Positions 34,500-43,061 of a stretch of DNA of 64,000 bases are shown one piece after another. This stretch comes from Variovorax sp. PBS-H4. GTDB taxonomy: Bacteria > Pseudomonadota > Gammaproteobacteria > Burkholderiales > Burkholderiaceae_C. The notes beneath the pieces were generated by a model. It had not been told where the DNA came from. It worked only from the letters and a program-made list of their open reading frames with translations, and searched no databases. The position numbers and the translations under genes are program-made. Positions within the stretch are counted from its first letter, which is position 1. Each line of letters begins with the position of its first letter. The stretch spans positions 3,596,001-3,660,000 of the forward strand of contig NZ_LR594675.1 of the NCBI RefSeq assembly GCF_901827205.1, read 5' to 3'.

Positions 34500-35725
34500 C
34501 AACGACGACAGACAGCACCGCCCCTCTTTTCCTGGCCGAACGCGTGCTGGGTGCCAAGCCCTCGGCGACCAAGGAAATGACACGCCTGGCCAACCAGCTC
34601 AAACGCGAGGGTCGCAGCATCATCACGCTGAGCCAGGGCGAGCCCGACTTCCCGACACCCGCGCACGTGCGCGAGGCCGGCAAAGCGGCCATCGACCGCA
34701 ACGAGTCGCGCTATACCGACGTCGCGGGCACCTTCGCGCTGCGCGAGGCCGTGGTCAGGAAGTTCGAGCGCGACAACGGCCTTCACTTCACGCCGGAACA
34801 GATCCAGGTGGGGTGTGGTGCCAAGCAGTTGCTCTACAACGCACTGCAGGCCACGGTCAACGCCGGTGACGAAGTTGTGGTGCCGACCCCCGCGTGGGTC
34901 TCCTACCCCGAGATGGTGCTGCTCGCGGGCGGCAAGCCGATCATCGTGCGCTGCGGTGCGTCCACGGCGTTCAAGCTCACGCCCGCGCAGCTGGAGGCGT
35001 CCATCACGCCGCGCACCAAGTGGCTGATGCTCAACTCGCCCTCGAACCCCAGCGGAGCGGTCTACTCGCATGCCGAGCTGGCCGCCTTGGCGGAAGTGTT
35101 GCGCCGGCATCCGCAGGTCTGGATCATGGCCGACGACATCTACGAAAAGATCCGGTACGACGACGCCGCCTTCGCCACCCCCGCTGCGGTCGCGCCTGAC
35201 CTGGCCTCGCGCACGCTGACCATCAACGGCGTGTCCAAGTCGTACGCGATGACCGGCTGGCGGGTCGGCTTCGGGGCGGGGCCGCTCGAGCTCATCAAGG
35301 CGATGAACCTGGTGCAGTCGCAATCCACCTCGCATACCAGTTCCATCAGCCAGGCGGCCTCGATCGCCGCGATCGACGGCCCGATGGATTTCCTGCCGCA
35401 GTTCGTCGAGGCCTTCCGTCGGCGCCGGGACATGGTGGTCGCAAAGCTCAACACGATCGAAGGCGTCACCTGTGACGTCCCGCCAGGCGCGTTCTACGCG
35501 TTCCCCGGTTGCCAGGGCCTCCTCGGGCGTCGCGACGCCGCCAACAACCTGATCACCACGGACGGCGAGCTGGCCCTCTACTTCCTGCGAGAGGCCGGCG
35601 TCGCCATCGTGCCGGGCTCCGCATTCGAGTTGCCGGGCCACTTCCGCGTGTCGTATGCCGCCTCGGACGAAGACCTCGCCGAGGCCATGGGCCGGATCGC
35701 AGCGGCGTGCGCGCAGCTGCGCTGA
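34496..35725 (+). CDS. palB: Phosphonoalanine transaminase-like aspartate aminotransferase family enzyme
   Basis: This is a 409-aa fold-type I, PLP-dependent aminotransferase. Its ATG at 34496 overlaps the reconstructed permease stop (ATGA). The PLP lysine is K248 in NGVSKSYAMTGWRVGF, with LNSPSNPSG (N183) and ADDIYEKIRYD around it. Adjacent to phosphonopyruvate hydrolase, the expected reaction is phosphonoalanine plus a 2-oxo acid to phosphonopyruvate plus an amino acid, as for PalB of Variovorax sp. Pal2 (known cluster). Sequence alone would only give an aspartate aminotransferase of the AAT-I family. It is also the C-terminal part of a longer open frame fused to the permease by a frameshift. 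Confidence 0.8.
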   Translation: MTTTTDSTAPLFLAERVLGAKPSATKEMTRLANQLKREGRSIITLSQGEPDFPTPAHVREAGKAAIDRNESRYTDVAGTFALREAVVRKFERDNGLHFTPEQIQVGCGAKQLLYNALQATVNAGDEVVVPTPAWVSYPEMVLLAGGKPIIVRCGASTAFKLTPAQLEASITPRTKWLMLNSPSNPSGAVYSHAELAALAEVLRRHPQVWIMADDIYEKIRYDDAAFATPAAVAPDLASRTLTINGVSKSYAMTGWRVGFGAGPLELIKAMNLVQSQSTSHTSSISQAASIAAIDGPMDFLPQFVEAFRRRRDMVVAKLNTIEGVTCDVPPGAFYAFPGCQGLLGRRDAANNLITTDGELALYFLREAGVAIVPGSAFELPGHFRVSYAASDEDLAEAMGRIAAACAQLR

Positions 35726-35767
35726 AAGTCACGTCGGTTCGCCAAGCCATCAACAAACGAAATCATC

Positions 35768-36640
35768 ATGACCAAGAACAAGACACTTCGAAATGCGCTC
35801 GAGAGCGGTAAGCTGTTCACAGCGATGGCCGCCCACAATCCCCTGGCTGCGAAGCTGGCGGAAGAAGCCGGCTTCGGCGGCATCTGGGGCAGCGGCTTCG
35901 AGCTTTCGGCCAGCTATGCGGTGCCGGATGCCAACATCCTCTCGATGGGCACGCACCTCGAGATGATGCGTGCAATCGCCAGCGTGGTCTCGATCCCGCT
36001 CATCGCGGACATCGACACCGGTTTCGGCAATGCCGTGAACGTCCACTACGTCGTTCCTCAATACGAGGCGGCGGGTGCGTCGGCCATCGTCATGGAGGAC
36101 AAGACGTTTCCCAAGGACACCAGCCTGCGCACGGATGGCCGCCAGGAACTGGTCCGCACGGAAGAGTTCCAGGGAAAGATCGCCGCAGCCTGCGCTGCCC
36201 GCAGGGACAGCGATTTTGTAGTGGTCGCAAGGGTGGAGGCGTTGATCGCGGGACTCGGCCAGGCCGAGGCAATCCGGCGCGGCCTCGCCTACGCAGAGGC
36301 CGGAGCCGACGCCATCCTCATCCACTCCAAGCAGAAGACGCCGGACGAGATCCTGGATTTCGTCACCGCCTGGCCTGCAAAGGTGCCACTGGTCCTTGTC
36401 CCGACGGCCTACCCCCAATTGTCCGAGGCCGACATCGAGCGCCTTCGAAAAGTCGGCATCGTGATCTACGGCAATCACGCGATCCGCGCTGCAGTCGGCG
36501 CGATGCGCAAGGTGTTCCGTCAGATCCGAGCAGAGGGCGGAATTCGGGCCGTTGACCCGCTCCTTCCATCAGTGAAAGACATCATCGAACTGCAGGGCGA
36601 TGCATCCATGCGGGCAGTCGAGTCGAACTTTCTAAGGTAA
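35768..36640 (+). CDS. palA: Phosphonopyruvate hydrolase (PEP mutase/isocitrate lyase superfamily)
   Basis: This is a 290-aa enzyme that splits the C-P bond of phosphonopyruvate to pyruvate and phosphate. The superfamily core is intact: GIWGSGFELSASY (38-50), the Mg-binding DIDTGFGN (D81, D83) and EDKTFPKDTSL (110-120). PEP mutases have Asn in the last motif (K-x-N-S); here it is Thr118. As far as I recall, Thr is also what distinguishes the Variovorax Pal2 hydrolase at the same residue number. The C-terminal GNHAIRAAVGAM region is normal. It follows palB by 42 bases. Ordinary PEP mutase or oxaloacetate hydrolase are the alternatives, but the neighbouring transaminase and T118 favour the hydrolase. 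Confidence 0.85.
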   Translation: MTKNKTLRNALESGKLFTAMAAHNPLAAKLAEEAGFGGIWGSGFELSASYAVPDANILSMGTHLEMMRAIASVVSIPLIADIDTGFGNAVNVHYVVPQYEAAGASAIVMEDKTFPKDTSLRTDGRQELVRTEEFQGKIAAACAARRDSDFVVVARVEALIAGLGQAEAIRRGLAYAEAGADAILIHSKQKTPDEILDFVTAWPAKVPLVLVPTAYPQLSEADIERLRKVGIVIYGNHAIRAAVGAMRKVFRQIRAEGGIRAVDPLLPSVKDIIELQGDASMRAVESNFLR

Positions 36641-36759
36641 GTCGATAAGCCTCGGCTTGCACAACGTGGCCGGCACCGCCGCGGCTGGTATCGCGATAAA
36701 AACCTGGAGGAATACACCGCGTAAAGAGCGGCGGGAGCGCTCAGTTCTCGTCCATTTTC

Positions 36760-37632
36760 CTAGATCAGGTCGATCGGAATCTTCAGATAGGAGGTGCCGT
36801 TGTCTTCTGCCGGTGGCATGCGGCCGGCGCGCATGTTGACCTGGATCGACGGCAGCATCAGTGTGGGCAGCGCCAAGGTCGCGTCGCGCGCCGTGCGAAG
36901 GGCGACGAAGTCATCTTCCGACATGCCGTCGTGCACATGGATGTTCGCGGCGCGCTGCGCCTCAACGGTGGCAAAGCAGTGGGCCTCGCGGCCGGGCGCA
37001 GGGTAGTCATGGCACAGATAGAGCCGCGTGGCTGCAGGCAGCGACATCAGACGGCGGATCGAGCGGTACAGCATGCGCGCATCGCCCCCAGGAAAGTCGC
37101 AGCGCGCGGTGCCGATGTCGGGCATGAAGATCGTGTCGCCGACAAACACAGCGTCGGGCTCGCCGTACCGGCCCAACATTTGGTACGCGACGTCGGCTGG
37201 CGTGTGGCCTGGCACATGCAGCGCCCTCGCCTGCAACTGGCCGATGGCAAAAGTCTCCGAGTCGCCGAACAGGTGATTGAACTGCGACCCGTCGATCGCC
37301 ATGTCGTGCGCGTTGAAGATGCCGCGAAAGTCGCGCTGTACCCGTGTGATGCCGGAGCCCACCGCCAGCGTACCGCCGAAGCGCTGCTGCAGCCAAGACG
37401 CACCCGAAAGATGGTCTGCATGTGCATGCGTCTCGAGCAGCCACTGCACTTGCAGGCCGTTCGCCTCGAGGTACGAAGCCATGGCTTCGAGCGAAGCGGC
37501 AGCGGTACGGCCCGAGGCCTGGTCGAAACCCAGCACCGGGTCGATCACGGCGCAGGTGCCAGCGCAATCGTCGACCACATAGGAGAACGTGGATGACGAG
37601 GCATCGAAAAAAGGACGAACGTGCCGGTGCAT
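36760..37632 (-). CDS. Metallo-beta-lactamase-fold hydrolase (Blh/persulfide dioxygenase-like)
   Basis: This is a 290-aa protein. The start MHRHVRPFFDASSSTFSYVV at 37632 has TGGAGATCCC upstream; an earlier ATG lacks a ribosome site. Metal ligands are in ETHAHADHLSG (HxHxDH), HVPGHTPADV and FVGDTIF, with a final LCHDYP His. The group includes beta-lactamase-like hydrolase (Blh) and persulfide dioxygenases of sulfide detoxification. It is divergent from the MmgE/PrpD gene and convergent with palA. A sulfurtransferase lies 6.5 kb away in the same accessory block, so a sulfur role is possible but unproven. Confidence 0.82.
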   Translation of the reverse strand: MHRHVRPFFDASSSTFSYVVDDCAGTCAVIDPVLGFDQASGRTAAASLEAMASYLEANGLQVQWLLETHAHADHLSGASWLQQRFGGTLAVGSGITRVQRDFRGIFNAHDMAIDGSQFNHLFGDSETFAIGQLQARALHVPGHTPADVAYQMLGRYGEPDAVFVGDTIFMPDIGTARCDFPGGDARMLYRSIRRLMSLPAATRLYLCHDYPAPGREAHCFATVEAQRAANIHVHDGMSEDDFVALRTARDATLALPTLMLPSIQVNMRAGRMPPAEDNGTSYLKIPIDLI

Positions 37633-37696
37633 GGGATCTCCAGTCGGAAGGGTCCGCGCCCTGACTCGCTCGGCGCGCTCGACCACGGTCATTTTA

Positions 37697-37725
37697 TATA
37701 ATGAAGTATCTTTCGCTCAATGAAA
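37697..37725 (+). promoter_or_regulatory. Promoter -10 and candidate IclR operator before the MmgE/PrpD gene
   Basis: A perfect TATAAT (37697-37702) lies 38 bases before the chosen ATG at 37740. Immediately downstream TTTC-N7-GAAA (37711-37725) straddles the expected transcription start. It has the same TTTY-N7-RAAA shape as two 15-base elements next to the IclR gene at 40.02-40.05 kb. This supports repression by that IclR protein and argues against translation from the earlier ATG at 37701. No convincing -35 was found. Confidence 0.45.
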
Positions 37726-37739
37726 TGAAGGTCGAAGTG

Positions 37740-39122
37740 ATGCATGCGACGCCGCTGTTGCCCGAGGCGATCCTGGTCGGTCATCTGTTCGACCAGGCGG
37801 CACAGCCCCAGACGGATGCCACACGCGCCCGCCTGGCGCAAGCGCTGCTGGACTGGACCACGGCGGGGCTGGCCGCGTTGAACATGCCGGCGGCGAAGAC
37901 GATGCGTTGTCTGGCGCGCGAGATCGCGCCCGGCGATGGCCCCTCGCGCGTTTTCGGCGGCGGCACCGCCAGCCCGGTGGCGGCTGGTTTGGCCAATGCA
38001 GCCATTGCCCATATGCGCGAGATCGACGATGCTCACCGCGCCGCGATGCTGCACCCTGGCGTGGTCGCGATCACGCCGGTGCTGGCGCTCGCACCCGTGC
38101 TCGGGTTGACGCATGCGCAGGCGGCTCGCGCCATCGTGGCCGGCTATGAAGTGGCATTGCGGCTCGGCGAGGCGCTCGGCGCGCGCCACGCCGCGATCTT
38201 CCATGCAACGGCGACAGCCGGTGCCGTGGGCGCAGCGGCATCGGCCGGCATGGCGCTCGGCCTCGACGCGCCACGCATGCACCATGCACTCGGCATCGCC
38301 GCCACGCAGGCAGCGGGGCTCTGGCAACTGGTGGACGACGACGCCCACGAATCGAAATCATTGCACCCCGCGTTCGCGGTGCGCAACGGCATGTCGGCCG
38401 CTTACGCGGCACGCGCGGGCCTGCCGGGCGCAAAGGCCTTCTTCACCGGCCGACGCGGCTTGTACGCGGCACTGGGAGGCGACGGCCCGCTGGAGGCGGT
38501 CGGCGGCAGCCTCGATGCGGCCGAGCGATTGCATACCACCACCATCAAGGCCTGGCCCGCGTGCGCGATGTTGTTCACGCCCCTCGACGCGCTGCGCGGG
38601 CTGATCGTGCAGCACGGCATCGCCGCAGCCGACGTACAAGCGCTGCACATCGAGATCTTCCCGCATGCGCTAAAGGTGGCCGGCATCGCCTGGCCGACCA
38701 AGCCGTCGGAGGCCAGCTTCTGCCTGCGCTATGTGCTGGCGGTGTTGTTGGAGCAGTCCTCGCTGGGCATTGCCGACGTCGACGCGCCGCGCTTCGACTC
38801 GCCTGCACTGCGCGCCTTGGCAGAGCGCATGACGGTGGTGCCGTCGGACGAGTTTCAGATGGGCTTCCCGCAACGGCGTCCGGCCCGTGTCACCGCGACC
38901 CTGCGCGACGGCCGCACGCTCAGCGCCTACCGTGAGCTGCGCCGCGGCGATCCGGAGGACCCCTACAACGACGCCGAACTGCAACAACGCATGCGTGACT
39001 TCGTGCCAGCAATGGACGACGCGTCGGCCGCGGCCGTTGCGGCCTGGTGCGCAGGTTTCACGGATCCTGCACGCGACCCGCTGCCCTGCGACCCGCCCCC
39101 TGCCCTGTTCGAGGTGGGCTGA
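37740..39122 (+). CDS. MmgE/PrpD family protein
   Basis: This is a 460-aa protein of the MmgE/PrpD fold (2-methylcitrate dehydratase, cis-aconitate decarboxylase, iminodisuccinate epimerase). I chose the ATG at 37740 (MHATPLLPEAILVGHLF) because GAAGG stands eight bases upstream and the promoter/operator lies between it and the ATG at 37701. Family signatures are HMREIDDAHRAAMLHPGVV (with conserved D and H), GYEVALRLGEA, HATATAGAVGAAAS and SKSLHPAFAVRNG. Substrate is unknown. It is part of a cluster with a fumarase-superfamily lyase and Bug proteins, a pairing reminiscent of iminodisuccinate degradation. Confidence 0.85.
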   Translation: MHATPLLPEAILVGHLFDQAAQPQTDATRARLAQALLDWTTAGLAALNMPAAKTMRCLAREIAPGDGPSRVFGGGTASPVAAGLANAAIAHMREIDDAHRAAMLHPGVVAITPVLALAPVLGLTHAQAARAIVAGYEVALRLGEALGARHAAIFHATATAGAVGAAASAGMALGLDAPRMHHALGIAATQAAGLWQLVDDDAHESKSLHPAFAVRNGMSAAYAARAGLPGAKAFFTGRRGLYAALGGDGPLEAVGGSLDAAERLHTTTIKAWPACAMLFTPLDALRGLIVQHGIAAADVQALHIEIFPHALKVAGIAWPTKPSEASFCLRYVLAVLLEQSSLGIADVDAPRFDSPALRALAERMTVVPSDEFQMGFPQRRPARVTATLRDGRTLSAYRELRRGDPEDPYNDAELQQRMRDFVPAMDDASAAAVAAWCAGFTDPARDPLPCDPPPALFEVG

Positions 39123-39205
39123 GCACAGTTCACCCGAACTCGGCCCGCGTCTTCGCTTGGGCTGCGCTTGCGCTCATGGTCGCTGTCACCGCCGACGTCT
39201 GGTGC

Positions 39206-39955
39206 CTAGCGCACCCAGCCGAGCGGCGGTTGGCTGCTGAAGCCCTGCGCATGCAAGGCCTTGCGCACCACCAGTGCCGCGCGACGCTGGGCAGCGGCGC
39301 TCTGCCGCGAGGCGATGCCGATCACCACCATCGCACCCAAAAAGCAGCCGTCGCTGTCGAACGCCGGGAGCGCCACGGACGCGATCTGAGGCAAGCGCTC
39401 CTCGCGAGTGATCGCGAAGCCGTCGCGCGCGATAGCCTCCGACAGGGGCGTGTCGCGGCCGGAAAAATGGCGCAACACATGCGATGACGAGCCGCCCGCC
39501 GCGAGCGGAATGCGCGTACCGACCTCGACGTGATGGCGCACCTCGTTGCTGCTGTTCTCGCGGTAGAGACAAACACGCTCTTCGCCGTCGAGCACGTAGA
39601 ACGCGACCGTCTCCCCGGTCTCCCGCATGACCGCCTGTAGCACGGGCTGCAAACGCGCGCCCATGTCGAACGTCTTGCGATAGAGCATCCCCATGTAGAG
39701 CAAGGCCGGTCCCGGCGCGTAGTCCCCGTTGTCGAAACGATGGACCATGCGGGTGCCGACCAGCACGCCGAGCAGGCGCAGCGCGGTGGCCTTGTCGAGG
39801 CCGGTGAGGTGGGCGATCTCCCGCAACTGCAGACGCAGCCGGTCTTCGCCGAAGCAGTTGAGGATGGTGATCCCGCGTTCGAGGACGCCGGCAGGCGGCG
39901 TCGGCGCGGGATCGGACGCAGAGACACGGGAGGGAGCGGGCGACGTTCTCTTCAT
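39206..39955 (-). CDS. IclR-family transcriptional regulator
   Basis: This is a 249-aa regulator. The ATG at 39955 (MKRTSPAPSRVSA) was chosen; an in-frame TTG at 40003 is possible. The winged helix is VLERGITILNCFGEDRLRLQ, then LTGLDKATALRLLGVL. The effector domain has EVRHHVEVGTRIPLAAGGSS and APVFD-like LPAFDSDGCFLGAMVV. It is divergent from the FAD-linked oxidase gene and close to the 3' end of the MmgE/PrpD gene. The intergenic region has repeated operator-like elements. It probably controls both flanking transcription units and itself. Confidence 0.85.
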   Translation of the reverse strand: MKRTSPAPSRVSASDPAPTPPAGVLERGITILNCFGEDRLRLQLREIAHLTGLDKATALRLLGVLVGTRMVHRFDNGDYAPGPALLYMGMLYRKTFDMGARLQPVLQAVMRETGETVAFYVLDGEERVCLYRENSSNEVRHHVEVGTRIPLAAGGSSSHVLRHFSGRDTPLSEAIARDGFAITREERLPQIASVALPAFDSDGCFLGAMVVIGIASRQSAAAQRRAALVVRKALHAQGFSSQPPLGWVR

Positions 39956-40019
39956 GGCCTTGGTGCGCTCGCGCTGCAGGGCTTGCACTGTTGACACTCG
40001 CAAGCACGAACGACTATAG

Positions 40020-40070
40020 TTTTATTCATCAAAATATATTTCATTCATCAAAACGATGCAAGTGCATCGT
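40020..40070. promoter_or_regulatory. Direct repeats and 18-bp palindrome in the IclR/oxidase intergenic region
   Basis: TTTTATTCATCAAAA (40020-40034) and TTTCATTCATCAAAA (40039-40053) are 15-base direct repeats that differ at one position, with starts 19 bases apart (about two helical turns). Immediately after comes ACGATGCA-AG-TGCATCGT (40053-40070), a perfect palindrome with 8-base arms. The set lies between the IclR start (39955) and the oxidase start (40140). It is the strongest operator candidate in the window and makes the ATG at 40056, which lies inside the palindrome, an unlikely start. Confidence 0.55.
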
Positions 40071-40139
40071 CTGCGCACACGGATGGCGAGCACCTCACAG
40101 GTCGCACCCGCCACGGGGCGCTATAGATCCGCAGAATTC

Positions 40140-41600
40140 ATGAACGCTGAGAGACCCGACCTCGCCTTGACCGAGGCGCTGCGCCACATTGTCGGCGCCG
40201 CGCATGTGCTTACCGCACCGGGAGACAAAGCACGCTACGAGGCCGAATGGCGCGGCACCTATCCAGGCACCGCACGCGCGGTCGTGCGCCCGGCAACGAC
40301 CGAGGAGGTTTCACGCGTGGTCGCGGCCTGCGCCGCCGCAGACGTTTCCGTGGTGCCGCAAGGCGGCAACACCGGCTTGGTCGGCGGATCGACGCCCGAC
40401 GATTCGGGCACGGAGGTACTGCTGAGCCTGGACCGCATGCGCGCGGTGCGCCACGCTGATCCCCTGGACAACACCCTCACGGTCGAGGCCGGTTGCACGG
40501 TACGCGCTGCCCAGGAGGCCGCCGAAGCTGCGGGCCGGCTGTTCCCGCTTTCCCTGGCGTCCGAGGGCAGCGCCACCGTGGGCGGCGTGGTCTCCACCAA
40601 TGCCGGTGGCGAACAGGTGCTGCGCTACGGCAATACCCGCGACCTGGTGCTCGGCCTCGAAGTGGTGCTGGCCGACGGCCGCGTGCTGAACCTGCTGGGC
40701 GCACTGCGCAAGGACAACACCGGCTACGACCTGAAGCAGCTGTTCATCGGCGGCGAGGGCACGCTGGGCATCGTCACCGCCGTCACCTTCAAGCTGTTCG
40801 CGAGGCCGCGGACCGTGATCACCGCTTGGGCGACGGTGCCGGACCCGCAGGCCGCGGTCGAACTGCTGTCGCGCCTGACCGACGCCGTGGGCGAGCGTGT
40901 CACCGCGTTCGAATTGATCGGCGACGGCCCCTTGGAACTGGTGCTGAAGCACCGCACCGCGGACATGCGTGCACCGCTGGGCGACGTTGCGCCCTGGTCG
41001 GTCTTGTTCGACGTCTCGGAGGTGTCGGCGCACCTCGACCCATCGCCGGGCGTGGAGCAGGTATTGAACGCAGCCATGGAAGACGGCCTGGTTCTCGACG
41101 CCGCGCTGGCCGCATCGCACGCCCAGGCCCACGCATTCTGGGCGCTGCGCGAGCATGTGCCCGAGGCACAGCGGCTCGAAGGTCCATCGATCAAGCACGA
41201 CATCTCGGTAGCCGTGTCCAGCATCCCGCAGTTCATCGACGAAGCCGGCGCGGCACTGCGGGCGCTGATGCCGGGCGTGCGCATCGTGTGTTTCGGCCAT
41301 GTCGGCGACGGCAACCTGCACTACAACCAGAGCATGCCTGAGGGGATGGGCGCAGGCGACTTTCGCGCGCAGGAGGAAGCCATCCACGACATCGTGCACG
41401 CGACCGCCGCGCGGCTCGGCGGAGCCATCTCCGCCGAGCATGGCATCGGCCGGCAGAAACAGAGCGCCCTGCTGCAATACAAGAACGCCGTCGCCCTGGA
41501 TGCGATGGTGCGCATCAAACGGGCGCTGGACCCGTTCAACACCTTCAACCCGGGCCGCATGCTGCCGCGCGCCCTGGTGAATACAGCCGTTTCCTCTTAG
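40140..41600 (+). CDS. FAD-linked oxidase (GlcD/D-2-hydroxyacid dehydrogenase family)
   Basis: This is a 486-aa flavoprotein from the ATG at 40140 (MNAERPDLALTEALRHIVGA); in-frame ATGs at 40083 and 40056 would add 19 or 28 residues without conserved content. The PCMH FAD domain shows VVPQGGNTGLVGGSTPDD and SEGSATVGGVVSTNAGG. The C-terminal FAD-oxidase domain has CFGHVGDGNLHYN and EHGIGRQKQ. Such enzymes oxidise D-lactate, glycolate or D-2-hydroxyglutarate. It is 18 bases upstream of the lyase gene, so a 2-hydroxy acid intermediate linked to that lyase is likely. Confidence 0.88.
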   Translation: MNAERPDLALTEALRHIVGAAHVLTAPGDKARYEAEWRGTYPGTARAVVRPATTEEVSRVVAACAAADVSVVPQGGNTGLVGGSTPDDSGTEVLLSLDRMRAVRHADPLDNTLTVEAGCTVRAAQEAAEAAGRLFPLSLASEGSATVGGVVSTNAGGEQVLRYGNTRDLVLGLEVVLADGRVLNLLGALRKDNTGYDLKQLFIGGEGTLGIVTAVTFKLFARPRTVITAWATVPDPQAAVELLSRLTDAVGERVTAFELIGDGPLELVLKHRTADMRAPLGDVAPWSVLFDVSEVSAHLDPSPGVEQVLNAAMEDGLVLDAALAASHAQAHAFWALREHVPEAQRLEGPSIKHDISVAVSSIPQFIDEAGAALRALMPGVRIVCFGHVGDGNLHYNQSMPEGMGAGDFRAQEEAIHDIVHATAARLGGAISAEHGIGRQKQSALLQYKNAVALDAMVRIKRALDPFNTFNPGRMLPRALVNTAVSS

Positions 41601-41618
41601 CTCTCAGACAGGATCTTC

Positions 41619-42977
41619 ATGCCCGTTTCCGTTTTCGACATGCAGTCGCTTCAGCATCTTTGGGGCACCGACGAATTGCGCACCATCTTTGGCGAGGAGA
41701 ATCGCATACAGAAGTGGCTCGACTTCGAGGCCGCCTTGGCCGCTGCCCAAGCCGAGCTGGGCATCATCCCCGCCGCCGCCGCGTTGGAGATCGCCGAGCA
41801 GGCCAAGGTCGCCAACATCGACATTGCCAAGATGTCTGCCGAGATCCGCCGCATCAAGCATTCGCTGGTGCCTGCGCTCAAGCAGTTGCAAGCGGCGTGC
41901 TCCAAGGAGAACGGCGAGTGGGTGCACTACGGCGCGACCACGCAGGACGTGGTGGACACCGGCGTCGCCTTGCAGCTCAAGGAATTTCACGACGTGGTGA
42001 TGCGCGACATGCGCGCCGTCGGCAAGGAACTCGTCCGCCTGGCCGTCGCGCACCGCGACACCCCGATGGCCGGGCGCACCCATGGCGTGCAGGCCCTGCC
42101 CATCACCTTCGGCCACAAGTGCGCACTCTGGCTCGACGAACTGGGCCGCCACCACGAACGCCTGGTACAGGCTGCACCGCGCGTGCTGGTGGGCATGCTG
42201 GCCGGCGCCGTCGGAAGCCAGGCTTCGCTGGGCCCCAAGGCGATCGAGCTCGAGCAGCGCATGCTCGAGAAGCTGGGCCTGGGGGTGCCCGCCATCAGCT
42301 GGGCGCCTGCGCGCGACCGCTTCGCCGAGTACGCCACGCTGCTCGCGCTGATCGGCAGCACGCTGTCGAAGATCGGGAACGAACTCTTCAACATGCAGCG
42401 CAACGAGTTCGGTGAAGTGGAAGAAGGTTTTTCCGAAGGAAAGCTCGGTTCCTCGACCATGCCGCACAAGCGCAATCCCACGTCGGCCGAGAACCTGGCC
42501 GGCCTGTCACGCCCGCTGCGCTACAACGCAGCGATGATGATCGAGGGCATGGTGCAAGAAGGCGAACGCGACGGCATCGCCTGGAAGATGGAATGGAAGG
42601 CGCTGCCCGAGTGCTGCATGATCGTCGGAGCGATGCTGTTCCAGGCCAAGAACCTGTTGGCGGGCCTGAAGATCAACGCCGACGTGATGGCCACCAATCT
42701 GGACAAGATGCGCGGCTACCTGCTGTCCGAGCGCGTGATGCTCGAGCTAAGCGAACGGGTGGGCAAACAGACCGCGCACGAGTGGATCTACGAAGCTTCG
42801 ATGCGCGGCATCACCAGCAAGGCCAGCTTCGCCGACGCCATGCGCCAGCACGAGGGCCTGGGCAAACTGCTGACCGACGACGAGATTCGTGACATGACCG
42901 ATCCTGCGGGCTACCTGGGGCAGTGCGGCAGCTCGGTCGACCGCGTGGTCGCCCTGCAAGCACATTGGGCCGGCTGA
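41619..42977 (+). CDS. Fumarase/adenylosuccinate lyase superfamily lyase
   Basis: This is a 452-aa homotetrameric-type lyase or cycloisomerase. The superfamily signature GSSTMPHKRNP is intact, with HYGATTQDVVDTG (first His region) and AGRTHGVQALPITFG (second His). It resembles PurB-type and 3-carboxymuconate cycloisomerase-type members; the purine enzyme itself is not expected in such a context. These enzymes eliminate fumarate, or open/close lactones, at a C-N, C-O or C-S bond. It follows the oxidase by 18 bases and precedes two Bug genes. The substrate is likely an N- or S-substituted succinate or a muconate (inference). Confidence 0.83.
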   Translation: MPVSVFDMQSLQHLWGTDELRTIFGEENRIQKWLDFEAALAAAQAELGIIPAAAALEIAEQAKVANIDIAKMSAEIRRIKHSLVPALKQLQAACSKENGEWVHYGATTQDVVDTGVALQLKEFHDVVMRDMRAVGKELVRLAVAHRDTPMAGRTHGVQALPITFGHKCALWLDELGRHHERLVQAAPRVLVGMLAGAVGSQASLGPKAIELEQRMLEKLGLGVPAISWAPARDRFAEYATLLALIGSTLSKIGNELFNMQRNEFGEVEEGFSEGKLGSSTMPHKRNPTSAENLAGLSRPLRYNAAMMIEGMVQEGERDGIAWKMEWKALPECCMIVGAMLFQAKNLLAGLKINADVMATNLDKMRGYLLSERVMLELSERVGKQTAHEWIYEASMRGITSKASFADAMRQHEGLGKLLTDDEIRDMTDPAGYLGQCGSSVDRVVALQAHWAG

Positions 42978-43061
42978 CATCGCAGCGCGGCCCGAGGGCC
43001 GCATGACCACGCTCCACAAGAGGGCGCCCCTGCCAATACGCATCCATTAACGGAGACAAAC

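Noticed and set aside
32840..35725. A 961-aa permease-aminotransferase as a genuine designed fusion
   Set aside because: The alternative frame restores the permease's last helix and a stop that overlaps the PalB start, so a frameshift is the simpler reading. Kept as a finding to be tested, not as a CDS.
41619..42977. Adenylosuccinate lyase of purine synthesis (purB)
   Set aside because: The signature fits the superfamily, but the gene is embedded in a catabolic cluster with Bug proteins and a 2-hydroxyacid oxidase; housekeeping purB would not be expected here.
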